Shown: positions 24,539-33,157 of the stretch, piece after piece
Layout: every line of letters starts with the position of its first letter
Position numbering within the stretch: the first letter of the stretch is position 1
NCBI GenBank assembly: GCA_963797565.1
Contig: CAWCPM010000011.1
Span: forward strand, 186,001 to 250,000
Direction: 5' to 3'
DNA: 64,000 nucleotides
Source: JAICYJ01 sp963797565
GTDB lineage: Bacteria; Actinomycetota; Thermoleophilia; Gaiellales; JAICJC01
The notes under the pieces: generated by a model
What the model was told of the DNA's origin: nothing
Databases searched by the model: none
The model's input: the letters and a program-made list of their open reading frames with translations, nothing else
Translations under genes and position numbers: made by a program

Positions 24539-25657
24539 ATGACCACCATCCGGGCCGCAGTGCTGGAGGGAGTCGGGGGCGACCTCGAGGTGCAGGAGCT
24601 CGACCTGGCACCCCCGCGGGCCGGCGAGGTGCAGGTGCGGCTGCTGGCCAGCGGCGTCTGCCACAGCGATCTGAACGCCATCGACGGTACGGCTGAGACG
24701 CGCTGTCCGGCCGTCCTCGGGCACGAGGGCGCGGGCGTGGTCGAGGCGGTCGGCGACGGCGTGACGCGGGTCGTGCCGGGCCAGCACGTGGCGCTTTCAT
24801 GGGCGCCGTCCTGCGGCCGTTGCGCCGAGTGCCTCGACGACCTGCCGCACCTCTGCGGCGTGGCCTGGCCGATGATGGCGCAGGGCACGCTGCTGGACGG
24901 CACCACCCGGCTGTCTCGCGGCGGCGAGCCCGTCTACCACTACTCGTTCATCTCGTCCTTCGCCGAGCGGACGGTGCTGCCCGAGGCGTCGTGCGTACCG
25001 ATCCCCGATGACGTGCCGCCCGAGGTGGCGGCGCTGGTGGGCTGTGCGGTCACCACCGGGATCTGCGCCGTCTGGCGAAGCGCGCAGGTGCGCGCCGGCC
25101 AGCGCGCGGCCGTGATCGGCTGCGGCGGCGTCGGCCTGTCGGCGGTGATGGGCCTGGCCGCCGTCGGCGCGGCGCCGATCATCGCCGTCGACCTGCACGA
25201 GGAGCGGCTGGAGGCGGCGCTGTCCCTGGGGGCAACGGACGCCCTGCAGGCCGCGGCCACGGCCGAGGAAACGGCGGAGCGGGTGCGGGAGGCATCGGGC
25301 GGCGGCGTCGACGTGGCGATCGAGGCCACCGGCCGCAGCGACGCGATGCGCGCCGCGTTCCTGTCGACGCGTCGCCGCGGCACGGCCGTGCTGATCGGGA
25401 TCCCGGCTGAGGACGCCGTCCTGGAGCTGCCGGCGCTCTCGATCCCGCGCATGGAGCGGCGGGTGATGGGAGCGCTGTACGGCTCGGCCCGGCCCGAGCG
25501 CGACTTCATCGTGATCCTCGACCAGTACGCGCGGGGGCGGCTGCCGCTCGACCGGCTGATCTCACACCGGCTGCCGCTCGACCGGATCGGCGAGGCATTC
25601 GACCTGCTGCGCTCGGGCAGCGGCCGGCGGGTCGTGCTCGATCTTATGGATGGTTGA
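24539..25657 (+). CDS. zinc-dependent alcohol dehydrogenase 2
   Basis: 372 residues, paralogous to the dehydrogenase at 21.3 kb: zinc Cys in GVCHSDLN, GHEGAG, structural-zinc CGRCAECLDDLPHLC and Rossmann IGCGGVGLSAVMG. The last codons (Asp, Gly, TGA) lie inside the left end of the second 166-bp inverted-repeat element. Monocistronic with its own leaderless promoter. Substrate unknown. Confidence 0.88.
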   Translation: MTTIRAAVLEGVGGDLEVQELDLAPPRAGEVQVRLLASGVCHSDLNAIDGTAETRCPAVLGHEGAGVVEAVGDGVTRVVPGQHVALSWAPSCGRCAECLDDLPHLCGVAWPMMAQGTLLDGTTRLSRGGEPVYHYSFISSFAERTVLPEASCVPIPDDVPPEVAALVGCAVTTGICAVWRSAQVRAGQRAAVIGCGGVGLSAVMGLAAVGAAPIIAVDLHEERLEAALSLGATDALQAAATAEETAERVREASGGGVDVAIEATGRSDAMRAAFLSTRRRGTAVLIGIPAEDAVLELPALSIPRMERRVMGALYGSARPERDFIVILDQYARGRLPLDRLISHRLPLDRIGEAFDLLRSGSGRRVVLDLMDG

Positions 25658-25814
25658 CTCCACGAGCTGCGCGGCGCCGGACTGGTCTGGGACACGCTGG
25701 ACGCCACGATCGTCCTCGGCCAGGACATCATCCAGCCTGCCCTGCGTACGCTCCCGGCGCCCAGCCCGCCCCATCCTGCGCCCGGCATCCACGCACCCCG
25801 TGGAGTCAACCATC
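25649..25814. repeat. 166-bp inverted-repeat element, copy 2 (MITE-like)
   Basis: Ends GATGGTTGACTCCACGAG (25649-25666) and CCCGTGGAGTCAACCATC (25797-25814). Reverse-complemented, it aligns with copy 1 along its whole length: GGGCGCAGGA block at 25774-25783, 19-nt block at 25728-25746, GATCGTGGCGTC at 25700-25711, all at the same distance from the end within 1 nt. A T-A pair in the copy 1 stem is C-G here. It separates two convergent genes, and GAT-GGT-TGA of each end serves as the last codons of both. Confidence 0.8.
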
Positions 25815-27152
25815 TAGCCGATCGATCGGCGCAGGAACCGGCCGCGACCGGGGCTCGCCCAGCCACTCGCCGCGGTCGGCGATCACCTGGCCGCGGCTGA
25901 TCGTGACGACCGGCCAGCCGCGCACGTCCTGCCCGTCGTAGGTGGAGTGATCGATGGCCGAGTGCAGGATGCCCGCCGACAGCCGGCGCGTCGCGGCGGG
26001 GTCGAACAGCACGATGTCGGCATCGCGCCCGGGCTCCAGCCTGCCCTTCCGTGCCAGCCCGTGCAGCCTGGCCGGGGCGGTGCAGCAGACGTCGACCCAG
26101 CGCTGGAGGTCGATGCGGCCGTCCAGCACGCCGCGATCGTGCATCAGCGCCAGCCGCACCTCCACCCCGCTCGTGCCTGACCGGTGCTGCAGCCTGCCCG
26201 ACTCGTCCGCGACCCGGCGGCGAGGGCCGTGGTCGGTGGAGACGACGTCGAGCGTGCCCTCGGCCAGCGCCCGCCACAGCGCGTCGCGATGCTCCCGGGG
26301 CCGCAGCGGCGGCGTGCCCATGAACTGCGGCGCCAGCTCGGGATCGAGGTAGAGCTCGTCGCCCAGCAGCAGATGGTGCAGCAGCGCCTCGCCGAAGGCG
26401 ACCTGGCCGGCGTCGCGTGCGCGCCGCAGCTCGGCCAGCGAGTCGGTGGTGGTGAGATGGAACAGCAGCAGCCGGCAGCCCGCCAGCCGGGCCAGCGCCA
26501 GCGCCCGGTGGGCAGCCTCGCCCTCCATCACGGGCGGGCTGATGGACGGATACCAGCGCGGGTCGGTGCGGCCCAGCTGCTCGAGCTCGCGCGACAGCTC
26601 GGCCACGATCGCGCCGTTCTCGGCGTGGACGACGGCCATGCCACCGCCCGCCGCCACCCGCTGCATGGCCCGGAAGATGATGTCGTCGGGCAGCTGGTAT
26701 GTCTCGTAGGTCATGAACATCTTGACCGTGGGAACGCCCTCGGCCATCACCGCCGGGATCTCGTCCACCCGCGCCAGCGAGGGCTCGCGCAGGTTCAGGT
26801 GCAGCCCGTAGTCGATCGGGCAGTGGCCGTCGGCCTCCGCCCGCCGCTTCAGAAAGCCCTCCATCAGCGGCGTGCCCGGCTCCACCTGGGCCTGGTCGAT
26901 GATCGTCGTGACGCCGCCGAAGGCCGCCGCCGTACCGCCGGTCTCGAAGGTGTCGTCGTAGACATGCAGCGGCCGGTCGGTGCGCATGTGCACGTGCCCG
27001 TCCACCGCTCCCGGGATCACGTACAGCCCGTCCGCGTCGATCTCGCGGCGGCCGCGCAGACCCGGCGCCACCGCCGCGATCAGCTCGCCGTCCACGGCCA
27101 CGTCCGCCGAACGCTCCCCATCCGCGCCGATCACCCGGCCGCCGCGGATCAC
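25806..27152 (-). CDS. dihydropyrimidinase/hydantoinase family amidohydrolase
   Basis: 448 residues from GTG. Cyclic amidohydrolase with metal motif GAVDGHVHMRTD, the carboxylated Lys in TVKMFMTYE, metal His in AVVHAENG and LLLFHLTTTDS, and Asp in VSTDHGPR. Probable reaction: ring opening of hydantoins, dihydropyrimidines or allantoin. Last gene of the iclR-MFS-oxidoreductase operon. Its final codons come from the end of repeat element copy 2. Confidence 0.88.
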   Translation of the reverse strand: MIRGGRVIGADGERSADVAVDGELIAAVAPGLRGRREIDADGLYVIPGAVDGHVHMRTDRPLHVYDDTFETGGTAAAFGGVTTIIDQAQVEPGTPLMEGFLKRRAEADGHCPIDYGLHLNLREPSLARVDEIPAVMAEGVPTVKMFMTYETYQLPDDIIFRAMQRVAAGGGMAVVHAENGAIVAELSRELEQLGRTDPRWYPSISPPVMEGEAAHRALALARLAGCRLLLFHLTTTDSLAELRRARDAGQVAFGEALLHHLLLGDELYLDPELAPQFMGTPPLRPREHRDALWRALAEGTLDVVSTDHGPRRRVADESGRLQHRSGTSGVEVRLALMHDRGVLDGRIDLQRWVDVCCTAPARLHGLARKGRLEPGRDADIVLFDPAATRRLSAGILHSAIDHSTYDGQDVRGWPVVTISRGQVIADRGEWLGEPRSRPVPAPIDRLDG

Positions 27153-27167
27153 CAGGTCGTGATCGGC

Positions 27168-28163
27168 TCACGACTCGACGGTGACGCGACCGCCGCCGGC
27201 CAGGGCCCGCTCACAGGCCAGCGCCACCTCGAGCGTGCCGGCGGCCGCCTCGACGTCGCACGCGACCAGGCCGGGATCGCCCGCACGCACGGCATCGAGG
27301 AACCGCTCCAGGCCGCGCTGGATCGGCGGCGCGTCGCTGTGCAGCGACACATCGGCGCCGTCGCGGACACCCGTGGCCGAGAATCCGGGGTCGAGCTCGA
27401 CGCGCACCGACGCCCGCGACGACACCAGGTCAAGCGTGTAGCGGGACGGCAGGCTGGGCTGCGTCCAGGCCACCAGCACGGTGCCGAGCGCCCCGGACCG
27501 GAAGCCGAGCAGCAGCGTGATCACGTCGTCGATGTCCGCTCCCGGCGGCCGCTGGTCGCCGGCCAGATCGACCTTCGAGCCGGCGGCCTGCACCCAGTCG
27601 ACCTCCCCCGCGATCGCGCGCTGCAGGTCGATGTGGTGGCTGGCTCGCTCGAGCACCTGGCCGCCGCTCTGCGCCTGCTGGACGAACCACGCCCGGCCGG
27701 CGGTCGCGCCCACGCTGTAGGAGGTGAGCAGGCCGAGCGGATCGGCGGCGGCGGCCGCGGACAGATCGGGCAGGAACGCAAGAGCGCGGTACTGGTAGCC
27801 GACGGCGACAATCGCCCCGGCGCCGCGCACCGCGTCGACGATGGCCCGGGAGTCCTCGTGCGTCCGCGCCACGGGCTTCTCGAGGTAGACCGGCAGGCCC
27901 CGCTCGACGGCCGCCTCCAGCGGCTCGCGGTGGGCCAGCGGCGGTGTCAGCACCATCACGGCATCCAACTGCTCCCGGTCGAGCATCGCCCGCCAGTCGT
28001 CGTGCACGGCGGCTCCCACCGTCGCCGCGATGTGCTCGGCGCGGCCGCGATCGAGATCCGTCACCGCCGCGACGGAGGCTCCCTGCAGCTCTGCGAGGCT
28101 CTGGAGGTGGCGCTCGGCGATCCAGCCCGCGCCGATCATCCCCAGCCGCAGGTCTGCGGTCAT
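27168..28163 (-). CDS. Gfo/Idh/MocA family oxidoreductase
   Basis: 331 residues from the ATG overlapping the MFS stop. N-terminal Rossmann motif GMIGAGWIAERHL, the family EKP motif in YLEKPVARTHED, and a C-terminal beta-sheet domain containing ASHHIDLQRA (substrate-site His-Asp). NAD(P)-dependent oxidation of a sugar or cyclitol-like substrate is the usual role; in this operon it is flanked by a transporter and a hydantoinase. Confidence 0.86.
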   Translation of the reverse strand: MTADLRLGMIGAGWIAERHLQSLAELQGASVAAVTDLDRGRAEHIAATVGAAVHDDWRAMLDREQLDAVMVLTPPLAHREPLEAAVERGLPVYLEKPVARTHEDSRAIVDAVRGAGAIVAVGYQYRALAFLPDLSAAAAADPLGLLTSYSVGATAGRAWFVQQAQSGGQVLERASHHIDLQRAIAGEVDWVQAAGSKVDLAGDQRPPGADIDDVITLLLGFRSGALGTVLVAWTQPSLPSRYTLDLVSSRASVRVELDPGFSATGVRDGADVSLHSDAPPIQRGLERFLDAVRAGDPGLVACDVEAAAGTLEVALACERALAGGGRVTVES

Positions 28164-29353
28164 GACGAGAGCTCCGGCACCTCCGGAGCGTACACCGGCA
28201 GCCGCAGCACGAAGCCCGCCGACACGGCTGCCGCCGCCAGCAGCGCCGCCCCCAGCGCGAACAGCAGCTCGGGGCTGTGCAGGCTGGCCAGCAGCCAGCC
28301 GGACAGCGCCGTCATCGTTGCGATCACGCCGTACTCGAAGGCGTTCCACGTAACCGTCACGTTGGGCCGGGTATCCGGCTCGATGCGTGCCAGCCCCGAG
28401 TCCACGATCAGCGGCCAGGCGCCGGTGGCGACGAAGGAGGTCGCGATCAGCGCCAGCACGAACAGCGGCGCGCCGACCGTGCTGGTGGAGGCGCACAGCG
28501 CCAGGCTGAGGACGGCACCGGCGCCGAGCAGCAGCAGGATCGCCCGTCGATGCCCGCTCTCGCGGGTGATGATGCGGCCGGCCAGCGCGCCGCCGATCTT
28601 GCCTGCCTGGACGCACGCCACGGTCAGCCCGACCACGAACGGTGCCAGGTGGAAGTCACGGAGCAGCACGATCGGCGTCAGCGGCAGCATCATGGCCAGC
28701 GCCGAGACCAGCAGCAGGTCAGGCAACTGCACCGCCACGGCCTGGGGCGAGGTGCGCGGGCGCAGCCCGCGAGGGACGGCGTCGCGCTGACGTCGAGGGC
28801 GCCACAGCGCCAGGCCCGCCAGCATTGCGGCCAGGCCCAGCCCGTAGCTGAGCTGGATGGCATCCGCCTCGCCGATGCCCGCGTGGCGCAGGATGGCGGC
28901 GGTGGAGCCGACGATCGCGGAGCCTCCCGCCACCCCGAGCGTGTAGGCGGCGTAGTGGTGGGCGAACGCGCGCTCGCTGCCGTCGCGGCCGGACGAGCGG
29001 CCGAGCAGCGTCTGGCTGCTGACCCAGAACAGGCCGATGCCGGCGCCGACGAACGCGGTGCCCACCACCATCCAGGTGGTGGACGACGCGGCCAGCAGCA
29101 CCGCCTGCCCGCATCCGGAGACCGCGACCGAGGCGACCAGCAGGTTGCGGGCGGAGCCCACCATCCTGCCGACGACGCCCGCGGCCAGGGCGGCCAGCGC
29201 CACGGCGACGGTGACCGAGGCGAGCAGCTGGCCGGCCAGCGAGGCGGGCAGGTGCATCGCGGCGACGTGCAGCGGGACGGCCACGGCCAGCACGCCGAAG
29301 GAGAGCCCGGACAGCGCCGCAACCGGGTAGAAGCCGCGTTCGGGTGTGCTCAT
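28160..29353 (-). CDS. major facilitator superfamily transporter
   Basis: 397 residues, about twelve hydrophobic segments, with short cytoplasmic basic loops (RPRRQRDAVPR between the halves) and the loop motif GRIITRESGHRR. The start ATG shares its A with the TGA of the iclR gene. Probably imports the substrate handled by the two downstream enzymes or exports a product; no substrate class can be read from sequence. Confidence 0.85.
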   Translation of the reverse strand: MSTPERGFYPVAALSGLSFGVLAVAVPLHVAAMHLPASLAGQLLASVTVAVALAALAAGVVGRMVGSARNLLVASVAVSGCGQAVLLAASSTTWMVVGTAFVGAGIGLFWVSSQTLLGRSSGRDGSERAFAHHYAAYTLGVAGGSAIVGSTAAILRHAGIGEADAIQLSYGLGLAAMLAGLALWRPRRQRDAVPRGLRPRTSPQAVAVQLPDLLLVSALAMMLPLTPIVLLRDFHLAPFVVGLTVACVQAGKIGGALAGRIITRESGHRRAILLLLGAGAVLSLALCASTSTVGAPLFVLALIATSFVATGAWPLIVDSGLARIEPDTRPNVTVTWNAFEYGVIATMTALSGWLLASLHSPELLFALGAALLAAAAVSAGFVLRLPVYAPEVPELSS

Positions 29354-30102
29354 CAAGCGGCCCGGTGACCCAGGGCTTCGGACACACGGGCAGCGGCATT
29401 CAGGGCCGCCGGCAACAGCTCGTCGCGCACCTTCTGCTCGGAGACGCGAAACCGGGGACCGCCGACCGCGATCGCGGCCACGACCATGCCACCGGCATCG
29501 CGGATCGGCACGGCGACGCCGCAGTAGCCATCCTCGCCCTCGCTGATACGGATGGCGTGACCCTGCCTGCGCACCAGCGCCAGCTCGGTGTCGGACAGGC
29601 CCGGCGCGCCGGCGGGCGCCTCGGCGACGAGGCGATCGATCACGTCTCCGGGCTGGTAGGCCAGCAGCAGGCGCCCGGTGACGCCCTCCGTCAGCTCGTG
29701 GCGGACGCCGACCCAGTCGACGTTGACGGTGACGTGCCGGCTGGATGCCTGGTCGAGGTAGGTGATCCTGTGCGCGTCGAGGACGCCCAGCCAGGCCGTC
29801 TCGCCGGTGGCGTCGCGCAGCTCGCGCAGCACCTGTCCTGCCTGGGCGCGGACGGGAAAGCGGTTCAGCACGTAGCCGGCCAGCGGCACCAGTCCCAGGC
29901 CGAGGCGGTAGCTGGCGGAGCCCTCTGCCTGCTCCAGCAGCCCGCGGCGCTCGAGCGTCGCCATCAGGCGCGATGCGGTGCTGCGGTGCACTCCCAGCGC
30001 CCGGGCGGCATCGCCCACGCCGACGACCGTGCGGTGCTCGTCGAACAGCTCCAGGATCGTGATCGCACGCTCCACAGCCTGACACCCGGAGATCTGTTCC
30101 AT
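29353..30102 (-). CDS. IclR family transcriptional regulator
   Basis: 249 residues. N-terminal winged helix (VGVGDAARALGVHRSTASRL) and C-terminal IclR ligand domain, including EGEDGYCGVAVPIRD. First gene of a four-gene operon with an MFS carrier, an oxidoreductase and a hydantoinase. TAGTAT lies 6 nt before its ATG, and a 15-bp palindrome sits just upstream, so autoregulation is likely. Confidence 0.9.
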   Translation of the reverse strand: MEQISGCQAVERAITILELFDEHRTVVGVGDAARALGVHRSTASRLMATLERRGLLEQAEGSASYRLGLGLVPLAGYVLNRFPVRAQAGQVLRELRDATGETAWLGVLDAHRITYLDQASSRHVTVNVDWVGVRHELTEGVTGRLLLAYQPGDVIDRLVAEAPAGAPGLSDTELALVRRQGHAIRISEGEDGYCGVAVPIRDAGGMVVAAIAVGGPRFRVSEQKVRDELLPAALNAAARVSEALGHRAA

Positions 30103-30108
30103 GCGCTC

Positions 30109-30114
30109 ATACTA
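30109..30114 (-). promoter_or_regulatory. -10 box of iclR operon
   Basis: TAGTAT on the minus strand, 6 nt before the ATG at 30102. Confidence 0.5.
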
Positions 30115-30122
30115 CGCATGTT

Positions 30123-30158
30123 GTGCATAATATGCACGTTAAGGGCACGTTAAGCGCA
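30123..30158. promoter_or_regulatory. palindromic operator plus direct repeats upstream of iclR
   Basis: GTGCATA-A-TATGCAC (30123-30137) is a perfect odd-centred palindrome placed just upstream of the iclR -10 box. It runs into two direct repeats GCACGTTAAG (30134-30143 and 30145-30154). The AT-rich block stands out from its surroundings and is a good candidate IclR binding site. Confidence 0.6.
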
Positions 30159-30167
30159 CAGCGGTCC

Positions 30168-30185
30168 GAGGCAACGCCGTGCCTC
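30168..30185 (-). terminator. possible terminator of dpp operon
   Basis: GAGGCA-acgccg-TGCCTC, 18 bp after the stop of the dpp ATPase gene on the minus strand; no U tract follows. Confidence 0.3.
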
Positions 30186-30203
30186 ACCCCCCGCCGGATG
30201 GCC

Positions 30204-32258
30204 TCAGGCGACCGGGTCGCCGCCGGCGTCGCCGGCGGCGGCATCCTGGGTCTGCAGCCGCTCCAGCTGATCGGGCGCGATGTGGCAGCGGTAGCGCTGG
30301 CCGCCGGTGCTGTCCTGCCAGGGCGGCTCCTCGGTCTTGCAGATGTCGCCCAGGTAGCGCGGGCAGCGCGTGTGGAAGCGGCAGCCGCTGGGCGGATCGC
30401 TGGGGCTGGGCAGCGTGCCGCGCAGCTTGATGCGGGCCTTCACCTCGATGTCGAGCGTCGGGATGGCCGACAGCAACGCCTCGGTGTAGGGATGGTGGGG
30501 CGCGCTGAACACCGCCTCGCTCGGCCCGACATCCACGATCTGCCCCAGGTACATGACGGCGATCCGGTCGGCCACGTAGCGGACGACGGCCAGGTCGTGG
30601 GAGATGAAGACGTAGGAGACGCCCTCGCGCCGCTGCAGGTCGACCAGCAGGTTCAGGATCGCCGCCTGCACCGACACGTCCAGCGCCGACGTCGGCTCGT
30701 CGCACAGCACCATCGAGGGTTTGCCGGCGAACGACCGGGCGATCGCCACCCGCTGCTTGAGGCCGCCCGAAAGCGCTGACGGCCGCACATCCAGGTGGCG
30801 CGGCTCCAGCCGCACCGACCTGGTCAGGGCCTCCAGCTCGGCATCCTGCTGCCGCTTGCTCCTGACACCGGCCAGCAGCTGCAGCGAGCGGCGCAGGATC
30901 GAGCCGACCGTGTGGCTGGGGTTGAGCGCGTTGTCGGGATTCTGGAACACCATCTGCAGCCTGCGCCGCGCCTCGCGGCCGCGCGACCGGCCCTTCGTGA
31001 CGTCCATGTGCTCGAACTCGATGCTGCCGTCGGTGGGGTCGATCAGCCCCACGATGCACTTGGCCAGCGAGGTCTTGCCGCTGCCGGACTCGCCCACCAG
31101 CCCCAGCACCTCACCGCGGGCGACGTGGACGTCGACGCCGGCGACCGCCAGCACCGCGTTCGCGCCGGAGCCGTAGGCCTTGACCAGCTGCTCCACCTCG
31201 AGCAGCATCTCGTGCTCGACGGCCGCGGCCGGCACCTGCTCGATCCCCGGCGCCTGGGGCGGGATCGCCGGCACCTCCTCGTGGTAGAAGCAGCGCGACC
31301 CGTGCGCCTCGTTGACGGGCTCGATCTGCGGCGGCTCGGTGCGACAGCGATCGCGCGCGATCGGGCAGCGGTCGGCGTACACGCAGCCGGCGATCTCGGC
31401 GCCCAGGGGCGGCAGCGATCCCGCGATCGAGTCCAGCCGGTCGGTGTCCTTGCGCATCCCCAGCCGCGGCATGCAGCGAAGCAGTGCCAGCGTGTAGGGG
31501 TGCCGCGGGTTCTGGAACAGCTCGTGCGCCGGCCCCTGCTCGATCAGCCGCCCCGCGTACAGCACGCCCACCCGCTCGCAGACGCGGGCGACGATCCCGA
31601 GGTTGTGGCTGACGAACAGGATCGACGTGTTGAACTGGGTGCGCAGCTGCTCGACCAGATCCAGCACCTCGGCCTCGACGGTCGCGTCGAGGCCGGTGGT
31701 GGGCTCGTCCAGCACCAGCAGGTCGGGGTCGGTGGCCAGCGCCATGGCGAACATGACGCGCTGCTGCTGGCCGCCGGACAGCTCGTGCGGGTACCGGCGT
31801 GCCACCCGGTCGGGCGCCGAGATCTGCACCGTCGAGAGCATCTCGACGGCGGCCGCAAGCGCGTCCGACTTGCCGAGGTGCTTGTGGAAGCGGTAGACCT
31901 CGGCGATCTGCTCGCCCACCTTGATGGAGGGGTTCAGCGCGGAGCCGGGGTCCTGGTAGACCATCGCCATGCGCTCGCCCCGCCACTTGCGCAGCGTGGA
32001 ATCGCTGGCGGTCAGCACGTCCTCATCGCCGAACATGATGCGGCCGCCGTCGACCACGGCGTTTTCGGGCAGGTACCGCATCAGCGCCATGGCCGCGGTC
32101 GTCTTGCCGCAGCCGGACTCGCCCACCAGCCCGTAGGCCTCGCCGTGGCCGATCTCGAACGACACGTCGTTCAGCACCCGCAGCAGCTTCTGCCGGCGCC
32201 GGTAGCTGACGGTCAGGCCCTCGATGCGGACAGCTGCCTGTTCGGCCACGGCGCTCAT
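30204..32258 (-). CDS. fused dipeptide/oligopeptide ABC transporter ATPase (DppD-DppF)
   Basis: 684 residues with two complete nucleotide-binding domains. NBD1: Walker A GESGCGKTT, signature LSGGQQQR, Walker B LLVLDEPTTGLD, tail CVYADRCPIARDRC. NBD2: GESGSGKTS, LSGGLKQR, MVLCDEPTSALD, tail CRFHTRCPRYLGDIC. Both tails are the Cys-rich C-terminal region of Opp/Dpp ATPases. Usually these are separate proteins. Energises the permeases encoded just upstream, with which it overlaps (ATGA). Confidence 0.93.
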   Translation of the reverse strand: MSAVAEQAAVRIEGLTVSYRRRQKLLRVLNDVSFEIGHGEAYGLVGESGCGKTTAAMALMRYLPENAVVDGGRIMFGDEDVLTASDSTLRKWRGERMAMVYQDPGSALNPSIKVGEQIAEVYRFHKHLGKSDALAAAVEMLSTVQISAPDRVARRYPHELSGGQQQRVMFAMALATDPDLLVLDEPTTGLDATVEAEVLDLVEQLRTQFNTSILFVSHNLGIVARVCERVGVLYAGRLIEQGPAHELFQNPRHPYTLALLRCMPRLGMRKDTDRLDSIAGSLPPLGAEIAGCVYADRCPIARDRCRTEPPQIEPVNEAHGSRCFYHEEVPAIPPQAPGIEQVPAAAVEHEMLLEVEQLVKAYGSGANAVLAVAGVDVHVARGEVLGLVGESGSGKTSLAKCIVGLIDPTDGSIEFEHMDVTKGRSRGREARRRLQMVFQNPDNALNPSHTVGSILRRSLQLLAGVRSKRQQDAELEALTRSVRLEPRHLDVRPSALSGGLKQRVAIARSFAGKPSMVLCDEPTSALDVSVQAAILNLLVDLQRREGVSYVFISHDLAVVRYVADRIAVMYLGQIVDVGPSEAVFSAPHHPYTEALLSAIPTLDIEVKARIKLRGTLPSPSDPPSGCRFHTRCPRYLGDICKTEEPPWQDSTGGQRYRCHIAPDQLERLQTQDAAAGDAGGDPVA

Positions 32259-33157
32259 TCCTCGAGCACCCGCCGGATGCCGTCGGCAATCAGGTTGACG
32301 CCCACCACCAGCGTCGACAGCGCCAGGGCCGGGAAGATCGCCATCCACCAGGCGATCTGCACGTAGGCGCGGGCATTCGCCACCTGCAGACCCCAGTCGG
32401 GCGATGGATCCTGGATGCCGAGGCCGAGGAAGGCGAGCGTGGCGGCGGCGAAGATCGCATAGCCGAGCCGGATGGTGCCCTCCACCGTGATCGGGCCGGT
32501 GATGTTGGGCAGGATCTCGAACACCATGATGCGTGGGCCGCGCTCTCCCCGCAGCCGGGCGGCGGCAACGTACTCGCGCTCGCGCTCGATCAGCACCGCC
32601 GAACGCACCGTGCGGGCGATCAGCGGCGTGAAGATGATGCCGATCACGAGGATCACATTGCGGGGCGAGCGACCGAGCGAGGCCAGCACCAGCACCGCCA
32701 GGATGATCAGCGGGAAGGCCAGCAGCGCATCGACGAGCCGGCTGAAGACGTCGTCCACCCAGCCCCGGTAGTAGCCGGTGAGCAGCCCCAGCGTGATGCC
32801 TCCCAGCAGCCCCAGCGCCGTCGCCAGCGGAGCCACGGTCAGCACCGGCGCCGCGCCCGCGATCACGCGCGAGAACACGTCACGGCCGAGGTTGTCGGTG
32901 CCGAAATAGTGCGAGCCGCTGGGCGCCTTGAGGGTATCGATGGGGTTCACCGCCTGCGGGCTGTAGGGCGTGATCCAGCGCCAGGTCAGCGCACAGATCA
33001 CCCACACGGTCACCATCGCGGCGCCGATCATGAAGGTCTTTGAGTGCAGCAGGCCGCGCAGCAGCTCGACGCGTCGCGCGCGCCGCAGCCGGGCCACATC
33101 CTCCGGCGAGGTGCCCCCCGGGATCCCGGCCAGGTCGCTCTGCTCGACGGTGCTCAC
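32255..33157 (-). CDS. peptide/nickel ABC transporter permease, DppC type
   Basis: 300 residues, N-terminal cytoplasmic segment plus about six membrane spans; YFGTDNLGRDVFSRVI and the coupling-helix region EYVAAARLRG identify the DppC/OppC family. It overlaps both neighbours by 4 bp and is the inner-membrane partner of the DppB-type permease. Confidence 0.93.
   Translation of the reverse strand: MSTVEQSDLAGIPGGTSPEDVARLRRARRVELLRGLLHSKTFMIGAAMVTVWVICALTWRWITPYSPQAVNPIDTLKAPSGSHYFGTDNLGRDVFSRVIAGAAPVLTVAPLATALGLLGGITLGLLTGYYRGWVDDVFSRLVDALLAFPLIILAVLVLASLGRSPRNVILVIGIIFTPLIARTVRSAVLIEREREYVAAARLRGERGPRIMVFEILPNITGPITVEGTIRLGYAIFAAATLAFLGLGIQDPSPDWGLQVANARAYVQIAWWMAIFPALALSTLVVGVNLIADGIRRVLEE

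Noticed and set aside
26184..28790. Long plus-strand open frame of 868 codons
   Set aside because: Antisense to the hydantoinase, Gfo/Idh and MFS genes, which have clear motifs; composition is Arg/His/Gln-rich shadow coding typical of very GC-rich DNA.
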